Assembly (NCBI RefSeq): GCF_016937515.1
Contig: NZ_JAFHKM010000002.1
Span: 3,033,001 to 3,097,000 of the forward strand
Direction of reading: 5' to 3'
DNA from: Cohnella algarum
GTDB taxonomy: Bacteria; Bacillota; Bacilli; Paenibacillales; Paenibacillaceae
DNA length: 64,000 bases
The position numbers and the translations under genes were made by a program. Under the pieces are notes generated by a model. That model made no database searches. It was not told the origin of the DNA and saw only the letters and a list, made by a program, of their open reading frames with translations. Position 1 is the stretch's first letter; each line of letters starts with the position of its first letter. Below, piece after piece: positions 25,701-33,351 of this stretch.

Positions 25701-28130
25701 GATGACTTCGGACAGTCGGGCGACGCCGTGGTTTGGACCGGCGCGCGCGACACGGCTGGCGACGAGGAGGCCGTCTTCATATACCGTTCGAACGAAACGC
25801 TTGAATACGAAGTCCGACTTAACGGCGTTTCGCAGTCGCTTACTTTCGAAGCGTCGGACGGCTCGTGGATGGAGAAGCGGCTGAAGATGCCTTTGCAAGC
25901 GGGAGTCAATACCTTGCAGTTAATGCCGATTCGAGAGCTGGAAACATCCATCCAGCTTCTAGTCTTGCAGATCGGCGGGGAGCGTGTAACGGCAGAGTCC
26001 ATGTCGAGGAAGGGCGCGGCATCGATCGGGAGTGACGGAGGCGATCCCGGTTATGCGGACCGTTTCATGCAGAAGGGCGATTACATTCGTATGGCTTGGG
26101 GAGCTGTGGCAAGCAGCGGCGTATATCCTCTGACCGTGACTTATCGAAACCAAGGCACCGACACCGTCCGCAGCGTATATCTAAATGGTAAGAAGGCAGG
26201 TACACTGGCGTTACCCGCAACGGGCGAGACATGGAGGGAGGCGACGATTCCGTTATACGTATCGGCGACTCACCCGTCCAATTCGTTGACCATTAAGATG
26301 GAAACAGACTCGACGCAAACCGGTATTGCAATCGACAAAGCCGTGATCGACGGCACGACGGTCGAGGCGGAAACCGCCGACATCGGCTGGGAGCCGGTGA
26401 TCGTCAAGACGGGTGGTGTTCAGCCTTCGCTCGGCAAGACCGACAATCACGGTCACGCCGGACAGACCGTCGTGTTTCAATTCGAGACGCTCCGCTCCGC
26501 GAAAGAAATACTTATCAACTATCGAAGCGGCAACAATCCGGTCTTCGATATAATCGTCGACGGCGTTCTAGCGGCTGACGATGTCGTATTCGGCGCAACC
26601 CCCGGCGGCTGGGACGGCGGCATGGCAGAGAAAGGCGTGAAGGTCGACTTAGCCCCAGGTCCGCACACGGTCGAAATGACGATGGTATCCGAGGGTCAAT
26701 ATATCAATTTGGATAGCATGGTTGCCGCGGGCATCGAGACCGAAGTCGAGGATGCCATCCTGTTACCGGAAGACCACGGCATTTCCGTCTCGACGGGATC
26801 GGTGACCGGGTTCGGCGACGAGAATGATTTCCTGACCTTCTCAGTCGAACTCCCGAAAGCGCAGAACGTTTCGCTCGGATGGCGATACCGGAACCGCGGC
26901 GAATCCGGACAGACAGCCGTTCGCGGCGTTTATGTCAACGGAACGAAGCAAACCGATCTTGCATTCCCGCATACCGGTGACGACTGGGAGACGGTCATAA
27001 CGGAAGAGTTCGCTCTCCGTTCAGGAACGAATACCATCATGCTTCGACTTGAAGACCGTGACGATCAAGGAATCGAATTGGATTATTTGGACGTGGGAAG
27101 CCGCAGACTGCACGCCGAGAAAGCGGACTACCGCCCGTCCATGGTTCTCTATAAAGATTTGCTATTGAATTTCGGCCATGTCGGCGACGAGATCACGTTC
27201 CCGATTTCGAATGACCAACCCGGCGAGACGTCTTTGATTTTCTCGTACGCTAACGACGGGGTGGCATCGACGAAGACGCTATATATCGACGGCGAACCCG
27301 TTACCGGCGCAGACGGAACACCGGTTAAGATTTATTTCTCGCCGACGGGCAACGGGGACGCATTTAACGAAGATGTCTACTACATTGTGCCGTATCTGTC
27401 CGCCGGTGAACATACGGTCACGCTCAAACACGAGGCTACGGACAAAGGAAGCATCACGCTGAAGAGCATGACAATCGGCTTCTTCGACGAGCCATCCGTT
27501 CGGCTCATGGATGCCGCACTTGCCGCCATGGGGGCGACGCACATCGAACTCGGCACTTCAGAATCGATCGATGAAGGACCGAACATGCTCGCGCATGAAT
27601 ACTATCCGAATCGCAGCAAGAAAATGAAGAATTCCTTGAAATCGGCCATGAAAGAATACTATAAGTTCTTTACCGCGTACGAGAATCTGTTGTACGACAG
27701 CGTGGAAGACCGACAAAAGGCCGTCACGGTTACGGATGCCCAAGGGCAGGCCGTCGCGACAAGCCATGATGGAGCAGCCGACGCTTTGATGACGATCGTT
27801 CGAAGCAACGACGCGAACGGAGGATTCGAACAATACGAAGTGATCCATCTCGTGAATCTGATCGGAAATGACGGAAATTGGCGCAATGCCGCGGCCGAAC
27901 CGAAGACGATGACGAACTTGAAAGTTACGTATCCGCTCGGGTTGACCTCGAAAGAAGTGCCGCGTCTCTCCGTCTACGCGGCTTCGCCCGACCGGGAAGG
28001 AGGTCTCCTCAAGGCATTGGACTACGAGTGGGACGGCACGAACCTCGAGATCACCTTACCTTCTTTGAATTATTGGGAGATGATCGTCATCGACAAGGAT
28101 ACGAAGAAAGGCAAAACGAACGGAAAGTAA
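22755..28130 (+). CDS. Giant GH66 CITase/dextranase-like enzyme with about nine inserted CBM35-like modules
   Basis: About 1,791 residues. The ATG at 22755 lies 7 nt after AGGAG, and one at 22752 is possible. A secretion signal (IGLLLVVVMLMQTALPVRQ, then ATAA) is followed by an N-terminal beta domain and the GH66 barrel: AVDVSSDWTHFPRYGYTSEF, nucleophile about D342 in FDGIHLDQWG and acid/base about E414 in DYSEIWSDKDNYRDLK. After the YMNYKQATGDTYRAED strand the fold is interrupted at about residue 465. It resumes near 1576 with EPSVRLMDAALAAMGATHIELG. The roughly 1,100 residues between them form about nine repeats of 110-125 residues, each with the CBM35-like pattern (start EAE, aromatic core, AGxNxVxL, closing LDxxxV). 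CITases carry one CBM35 at this position, so this is a strongly expanded CITase-like layout. The domain call is by eye. Confidence 0.88.
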   Translation: MKGTRRKAIGLLLVVVMLMQTALPVRQATAAGSEAGGGNKTAAADRKAVPDEPIRKIVTGKSRYNPGETAEFELHFNESTDWSGKLVLEFYLVNQLAGKVEKNITVLRQADSNLTVKWTPPAVDFRGYLVKAYIKGNPDDYKTAAVDVSSDWTHFPRYGYTSEFPNETPEQSEAKIKELSQEYYINGYQFYDWMWRHDVSVYSKTDENGKPLRDENGHFIDAEIHADTSYDDLLGRKLYPAAVKQQVAAAQLYGSAAMAYQMNYAAREQYEDFGVKREWGLYQKHAEFPHPDPLKYQYGFFFDWVPSALYLQDPGNPEWQAYITREFNRSVNAFGFDGIHLDQWGASDNDFLYDYEGNERYYARSYDELINATKDALTVNNPSKNDVTFNMVGGNAGYSEVTGPNVKTDFDYSEIWSDKDNYRDLKGVIDDTRAKNGNKAMVIAGYMNYKQATGDTYRAEDLDNVARTVEFVSRINRVPGWVGDFGKKDEDQIIWTVDAPAEGLYDLTLKYGHDNGGGHPIGRLTVNGSPLEGTIDFEERTGWGNPVAEKTVRAALRQGANEIRLQLNTNDLWLNVDSLVVSGMDEAREYEAEYAELISCKVDKYGHVYYFETDGDYVTFQVRAEQDGEYPIVFRYGVASNGVSRDVYVNQELVHTGLNFPATGNWEFFKHTAPITIPLKAGSNSVTLKLNGVSDTGLKLDYAEVLTMRYEAEKASYGWQPSKTAVIERHEGSETESYVHNIRQAPDSVTFDLTATEAGEKTVVLQYASDNAAAGELLVNDVKVQDVDFPNTGGWAVDGKWAWRTVRLPVREGVNTVRLALTTNGQFLNLDGILTESGIIRVDSAVLTGGVTSAGNGDTAKTDNFNGESGKSASFTVSVPETGTYKLGLWYRTGTDNTSASLQIDDGASYVVGLDNNGWYGQDWWGLSETEAALTAGEHTVTVTLGSESTYVNLHALSYSMKLEAEGASVRTNGVVKSAEWLDDFGQSGDAVVWTGARDTAGDEEAVFIYRSNETLEYEVRLNGVSQSLTFEASDGSWMEKRLKMPLQAGVNTLQLMPIRELETSIQLLVLQIGGERVTAESMSRKGAASIGSDGGDPGYADRFMQKGDYIRMAWGAVASSGVYPLTVTYRNQGTDTVRSVYLNGKKAGTLALPATGETWREATIPLYVSATHPSNSLTIKMETDSTQTGIAIDKAVIDGTTVEAETADIGWEPVIVKTGGVQPSLGKTDNHGHAGQTVVFQFETLRSAKEILINYRSGNNPVFDIIVDGVLAADDVVFGATPGGWDGGMAEKGVKVDLAPGPHTVEMTMVSEGQYINLDSMVAAGIETEVEDAILLPEDHGISVSTGSVTGFGDENDFLTFSVELPKAQNVSLGWRYRNRGESGQTAVRGVYVNGTKQTDLAFPHTGDDWETVITEEFALRSGTNTIMLRLEDRDDQGIELDYLDVGSRRLHAEKADYRPSMVLYKDLLLNFGHVGDEITFPISNDQPGETSLIFSYANDGVASTKTLYIDGEPVTGADGTPVKIYFSPTGNGDAFNEDVYYIVPYLSAGEHTVTLKHEATDKGSITLKSMTIGFFDEPSVRLMDAALAAMGATHIELGTSESIDEGPNMLAHEYYPNRSKKMKNSLKSAMKEYYKFFTAYENLLYDSVEDRQKAVTVTDAQGQAVATSHDGAADALMTIVRSNDANGGFEQYEVIHLVNLIGNDGNWRNAAAEPKTMTNLKVTYPLGLTSKEVPRLSVYAASPDREGGLLKALDYEWDGTNLEITLPSLNYWEMIVIDKDTKKGKTNGK

Positions 28131-28139
28131 GCTAGACGC

Positions 28140-28166
28140 GGCCGTCTCCGAAGGGGGACGGCCTTT
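28140..28166 (+). terminator. Rho-independent terminator after the giant GH66 gene
   Basis: GGCCGTC at 28140-28146 pairs with GACGGCC at 28157-28163, with a GAAG-centred loop and TTTG following. Confidence 0.75.
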
Positions 28167-28300
28167 GTTCTTCTTTATATGTACCCGGGCGGCTTTCCGC
28201 GTCGACTGATCATGGCGTAAAATGGAGCTTGAGCCTAACGGCAGGGGGTGGATCTGCTGCCAGGGCCGGTGCGACTTGAACAGATTTGGGGGGATACGCT

Positions 28301-29499
28301 GTGGAGATGCCGTTGAAGGGCAACATGGAATTCGTCAAAGAATTGAACCGTTCGCTCGTCATTCGGAGGATCCGTGACGACGGACCGATATCACGGACGG
28401 AGCTTGCAGCCGCCACGGAGCTCGGTTTATCGACCATCACGTACATCGTCGAAGAATTGCTGGCCGATGGACTTGTTCGGGAGGCGGGAACGGCTTCCTC
28501 TTCCGCCGGCCGCAAGCGTGTGATGCTTCAGTTCAACAACGGTCGTTACTTTATCGCGGGCGCCAAGATCGAAGAAAGTTGCATCGAATTTGGCGTGTCG
28601 GACTTGAACGGAACGATTCTGGAACGAATCCAGGCGGAATTCGCCGCCCTGCCGACCGAGAGCGGGCCTGTCAATGACATCATGATTCAGTCGATTCGGG
28701 AACTGTCGGTACCGTTGCGCGAGGCGGGGATGGAGTGTCTTGGGGTCGGAATCGCCGTCTCGGGCTTGGTTGACCGGAGTACATTGAAAGTGGTCAGTTC
28801 CCCTTCCTGTCTTGGGAAAACCTCGAATTTACGAAGTTACGCGAAGCGCTGGGCGTTCCGGTCTATTTGGACAATGACGCGAACGTGTACGCCTTGGCGG
28901 AGAAGTGGGTCGGTCACGGCAAGGGGTATTCAAACTTTATCGCGGTAACCGTCGGTCCCGGGATCGGGTCGGGCATAATGCTCGGAAATACGTTGTATAC
29001 GGGCGGGAATGGCGACGCCGGCGAGTTCGGGCATACCGTCATTCAAGGAGACGGCGCCGTCTGTTATTGTGGCCAGCGAGGTTGTTTGGAACTGTATGCG
29101 TCGGATAAATTCGTCGTGAGCGAAGCCTATCGCGCGATCGTGTATGAAACTCATCCGACGCGATTGAAAGAGTTGAATGAGGTGAGCGCCGAATCGGTCT
29201 GCCTTCTTGCGGGCGAAGGAGACGAATGCGCGAGAGGGATCTTGACTCGCCGGGGCGAGTACTTGGGTATCGGATTGCGCAATTTGATCAATCTATTCAA
29301 CCCGCAGGCCATCATGCTCGGCGGAGAAGGTCTTTGCGGGAGCCAATACCTGATGGAAGGCATCCGGAGGCGGCTCGGAGAATCCGAGTTTCGCCAACCT
29401 TTCGATTTGCACCTGTCGCAACTAGGGGAGGACGCTTGGCTGATTGGGGCATGCGGCTTGGTCGAAAGCAAAGTATTCAAACGTTCGGGTTGGCGATGA
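28301..29499 (+). pseudogene. ROK-family sugar regulator with a single-base frameshift
   Basis: The GTG at 28301 follows GGGGGG by 7 nt. The N-terminal helix-turn-helix (GPISRTELAAATELGLSTITYIVEELL) is that of XylR/NagC-type ROK repressors. The sugar-binding ROK domain starts well (VGIAVSGLVDRSTLKVVSS) but then loses frame. The next frame continues with PFLSWENLEFTKLREALG, LDNDANVYALAEKWVGHGKG and the zinc motif CYCGQRGCLE, to the stop at 29499. Restoring one C in the C-run at 28800-28803 would rejoin the two parts. It is either a sequencing or assembly error in a homopolymer or real inactivation. If intact it would repress the neighbouring sugar genes until an inducer binds. Confidence 0.85.
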
Positions 29500-29616
29500 C
29501 CGCGTCGAATATTTTTCAGGATTCGAAAAAAATGGCTGGCAAAAATACGGCCAGTCAAGCTGCAAGTATAGATATCCAGAAAGATTACTCATGATCTACA
29601 TGTTTGAATATTATCG

Positions 29617-29641
29617 GGACATCGAAAAACGATGTCCTTTT
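29617..29641 (+). terminator. Rho-independent terminator after the ROK gene
   Basis: GGACATCG at 29617-29624 pairs with 29630-29637 across a 5-A loop, followed by TTTT and further T-rich sequence. Confidence 0.8.
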
Positions 29642-29781
29642 GCTCTTTATTACTTCATAGATTGAAGTAATGGGGGGTACCAAAACAAAAGTATACTTTC
29701 GATTGTCGGGACTGAACGGCTTCTTGAATCTCGCGTGTGCTTTTTTCACTTCGGCAGTTTGCCGGTTTACGGAGGTGGATG

Positions 29782-32700
29782 ATGTCAGTAACAGTGTCTA
29801 AGATGGGGCAGATCAATCGGCTGACAAAGATCGCGATGATCGCCCTGCTTGTCTCTGGTTTGCTTTCCGGTCTTGCCCGGGGCGGAACGGTTTCGGCGGC
29901 ACCCGTGGACAACTTCGTTTTGAATCCCGGCTTTGAGACCGGGGAGTTGGCACCTTGGACGGAATGGCATCCGGAGGGGCAGGCTCCCGCGTACGGCGTG
30001 GACGGTTACGATGTCTACGCAGGTTTGAGGAAGCTTTATTTTTACTCGCAGTCCAAATATCAACAGAGCGTGCACCAGCAAATCGGCGGGTTGTCGAACG
30101 GCACGTACATCGTGTCGGCGCGGGTCAAGCAGCAATACACCGTTCCCGATACGTCGCGCATGGAAATTTCGCTGCACGGCACACCCCGAATCGACGTCAA
30201 TATCCGGCACACGGACGGATATCAGCAAATCTCGGCAACCGTGCCGGTCACGACAGGCATGCTGGACATCGGGTTCTACATCGCGTCGCCGGGCGGCACC
30301 TCGCTCCAGATCGACGAAGTGCGGGTCGAACAGGCCGAGCTGCCTTTGCCGAATGCGGGCTTTACGAACGATTACGAACACTGGCAGCGGACGCATGACA
30401 CAGGCGCGGCAAAGATCGGCGTCGAAGGGGCCGGCAATAAGTACGTCGACTTGTATTCGCCTGTCGCCTACAAGGTCGATCTGTTCCAGCACATGAACCT
30501 GACCGCGGGGAACTACTCGCTTAAGGCCAAAGTGAGGCGAAGCGGAACGTTCGTCAATAGCGTCATGTACGCGGACTTCGGAGGCCGGACAAGAACCGTT
30601 GCGACACCGTCTACCAGCGAATGGGCGGAGATTACCTTAACCGGCATAGCGGTCGGGAGCGACGGCGAAACCGTCAAGTTCGGGTTCTGGACGGACGCCG
30701 GTGCGAGCAGTTGGGTCCATATCGACGACGTCACGGTTATCCGCCAAGAACCCGCTCAGCATTTCATGGGCGACTATGTCTCCCATGAACAAGTGGGGAA
30801 TGCTGTCACGTTCAACTTGACGAATACGCCGAAGGTACGGATCGAATTCGTGAAGTCCGATATCGCCCGAATATGGATGGAGCCGAGCGGCGTATTCGCA
30901 AAAGACGCTTCGTTCGTGGTCGACAACGAAACGTTCGCACCGATCCCCTATACCGTCAGCGACCAGGGCCAATATATCCGGCTCCAATCTTCGGGTCTGA
31001 CTGTAAGGGTTTATAAGTCACCGTTTCGAATCGCGTATTACGACGGGACCGACGTGAATTGGATCGCAGGCGAACGGGAGATCGGGGGGCTGGGGCACAC
31101 GTCCGGGACCGGCGTCTTCGCGTATATGAAGCTGCCGCCGAACGAGCATTTTTACGGGCTCGGCGTCGATCGGCACGCGCAATCGCTGGATCGCCGCGGC
31201 AAGCGGATCGAGATGGACAATGCGATGGTCGGAGGCTACGGCGGCAACACGGCGGACATCTCGGGCACGTTCTTCGCGAGCACGGGGGGATACGGCATTT
31301 TCTTCGACAATACGTACCAGTATACCGCCTTCGACATGGGTCAAGAGAATTCAAACTACTATACCTTCTCAGCCCCCGACGGCGAGATGGTCTATTACTT
31401 CTTGAACGGTCCGGCCATGAGCGACGTTTATGCGAAGTTTTCCGACCTGTCCGGCAAGGCGCCGCTGCCTCCGAAGTGGGCGCTCGGCTATGTCCAGTCC
31501 AAGTACGGTTACGACAGCTGGAACGAAGTGCACCAGGTAGTCGATACATTCCGGGCGAAGGGAATTCCGCTGGACGGGATCGTGCTTGACGTCTATTGGG
31601 CCGAGAACAACCATTATTTCGACTTCACATGGAATACGTCGGGCGGATTCGCCGACCCGAAAGGCAATCTGGCGAGCCTCCGGAGCAAAGGAGTCCGCGT
31701 CACCAATATCGTGGATCCTTATGTCCAACAGACGGCGGACAATTTCAACCCGGGAAGTGCGAACGGTTACTTCGCGAAACAGAACGGGGCGACGAAAATT
31801 TATCAAGCGTGGTACGGTCCGTCGGGCTTGGTCGACTTTACGAACCCGAACGCGGCGAGATGGTATACGAACGACCCGAACTCGACGATGGACGTCCGCA
31901 AGCTGTGGGACGACGGCGTGCGCGGTTGGTGGATCGACCTGAATGAACCGGAGACCCCTACGAATCCGGGCGACGTCTTCGCTCGCGGAACGTCCGATAA
32001 AATCAAGAACGTTTATGCGTTAGCCGAATCGAAAGCGTTCTACGATGCGCAGCGCAGTTATACGAATGAACGGGTATGGAACCTTGCGCGCTCCGGCTTC
32101 TCGGGCATCCAGCAATACGGAACGACAATCTGGACCGCGGACGTGGATGCATCCTGGGAATCGTTCCGGCACAATCTGCAGCTGGGCCTTAGCGCGGGTC
32201 TGTCCGGCATGCCATACGTCGCGCACGACACGGGCGGCTTCAACGGCAAGCCGACGCCTGAATTATATACCAGATGGATGCAGTCTTCCGCCTTTATGCC
32301 GGTCTTCCGAGCGCATGGCTGCGAATGCGGCGATCCGACGAACGTTCGTGAGCCGTGGGCGTTCGGCCCCGAAGCGGAAGCGATCGTCAAGGATGTGATC
32401 AAGCAGCGGTACCGGTTGCTGCCCTATATTTATTCCGCCGCACGGGACACGTACGAGAATGGCACACCAATAATGAAAGCGCTTGTTCTAGACTATCCGA
32501 AAGATTCGAATGTCGCGAACCTCCAAGACCAATGGATGTTCGGTCCCTCGCTGCTGACGGCGCCCGTGCATTCGCCCGGCGCGACAAGCCGCGCGGTCTA
32601 CCTGCCGAGCGGTACGTGGCACGATTGGAACAGCGGCGCGAAGTATACTGGCGGACAAACGATCCTATATGATGCGTCGTTAAATAAGATCCCGATATTC

Positions 32701-33165
32701 GTCAAGGAGGGATCGATCGTGCCGCTCGGAAAGGATAAGAATTTTGACGGTGAAGTGGTAGACGATTTTTACAACTTGAAAGTTTATCCGCACGCAGCCG
32801 GCGGCACGACGACGTTCACCTTGTTCGAGGATGACGGGACTACGTACGGATATGAGAAAGGCGTCAACTCGTCGACGACGATCACGGCCGTCAAATCCGG
32901 CAATACGATTGCGTTGACCATCGGCCCGATTCAGGGCGCATACCCCGGGATGGTGACGAACCGTCAGTGGCGATCCGAAGTGAAAGTCGAAGGGTTCAAC
33001 GTAGGCTCGGTTACGCGCAACGGCATCGCGCTGCGGAAGGTCGAGACGTTCGAGGAATTCAATACGGGTCGTGACGTGTGGTTTAACGATACGAGCGTCG
33101 GGAAAGTACTGCTCCAGACCGACTTCGCTCCGACGTCCGTAGCGCAGACGATCGTGCTCAAGTAA
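29782..33165 (+). CDS. Secreted GH31 alpha-glucosidase or glucosyltransferase with two N-terminal CBM domains
   Basis: About 1,127 residues. The ATG at 29782 is 5 nt after GGAGGT. An adjacent ATG at 29779 is possible. A signal peptide (IAMIALLVSGLLSGLARGG, then TVSAA) is followed by two CBM4/9-like domains (about residues 40-180 and 180-320, each opening with N(P/A)GF and a Trp), a GH31 N-terminal domain, and the barrel with nucleophile D719 in GWWIDLNEPE and acid/base D787 in TIWTADVDASWESF. A beta-domain tail contains LFEDDGTTYGYEKG. Secreted GH31 proteins of Paenibacillus include 6-alpha-glucosyltransferases that build alpha-1,6 chains from starch for CITase. Hydrolase or transferase activity cannot be told from sequence. 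The CBM pair is closely related to the one in the next gene. Confidence 0.88.
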   Translation: MSVTVSKMGQINRLTKIAMIALLVSGLLSGLARGGTVSAAPVDNFVLNPGFETGELAPWTEWHPEGQAPAYGVDGYDVYAGLRKLYFYSQSKYQQSVHQQIGGLSNGTYIVSARVKQQYTVPDTSRMEISLHGTPRIDVNIRHTDGYQQISATVPVTTGMLDIGFYIASPGGTSLQIDEVRVEQAELPLPNAGFTNDYEHWQRTHDTGAAKIGVEGAGNKYVDLYSPVAYKVDLFQHMNLTAGNYSLKAKVRRSGTFVNSVMYADFGGRTRTVATPSTSEWAEITLTGIAVGSDGETVKFGFWTDAGASSWVHIDDVTVIRQEPAQHFMGDYVSHEQVGNAVTFNLTNTPKVRIEFVKSDIARIWMEPSGVFAKDASFVVDNETFAPIPYTVSDQGQYIRLQSSGLTVRVYKSPFRIAYYDGTDVNWIAGEREIGGLGHTSGTGVFAYMKLPPNEHFYGLGVDRHAQSLDRRGKRIEMDNAMVGGYGGNTADISGTFFASTGGYGIFFDNTYQYTAFDMGQENSNYYTFSAPDGEMVYYFLNGPAMSDVYAKFSDLSGKAPLPPKWALGYVQSKYGYDSWNEVHQVVDTFRAKGIPLDGIVLDVYWAENNHYFDFTWNTSGGFADPKGNLASLRSKGVRVTNIVDPYVQQTADNFNPGSANGYFAKQNGATKIYQAWYGPSGLVDFTNPNAARWYTNDPNSTMDVRKLWDDGVRGWWIDLNEPETPTNPGDVFARGTSDKIKNVYALAESKAFYDAQRSYTNERVWNLARSGFSGIQQYGTTIWTADVDASWESFRHNLQLGLSAGLSGMPYVAHDTGGFNGKPTPELYTRWMQSSAFMPVFRAHGCECGDPTNVREPWAFGPEAEAIVKDVIKQRYRLLPYIYSAARDTYENGTPIMKALVLDYPKDSNVANLQDQWMFGPSLLTAPVHSPGATSRAVYLPSGTWHDWNSGAKYTGGQTILYDASLNKIPIFVKEGSIVPLGKDKNFDGEVVDDFYNLKVYPHAAGGTTTFTLFEDDGTTYGYEKGVNSSTTITAVKSGNTIALTIGPIQGAYPGMVTNRQWRSEVKVEGFNVGSVTRNGIALRKVETFEEFNTGRDVWFNDTSVGKVLLQTDFAPTSVAQTIVLK

Positions 33166-33351
33166 TTAAAAGTAAGTCACGACCTCGAGGAATGGTCCAG
33201 GTTGTCGAGCAATGATCAAGATTTTACCCGAGAGGTAGACAGGATATTCCCTTAAAGTGCGATGATTATTATAGTATTTTTATTGTAGGGATGAATGCGC
33301 TTTCATAATAATTGTGTGCTGCCATCCCTTACATTCGAACGGAGGGATATC

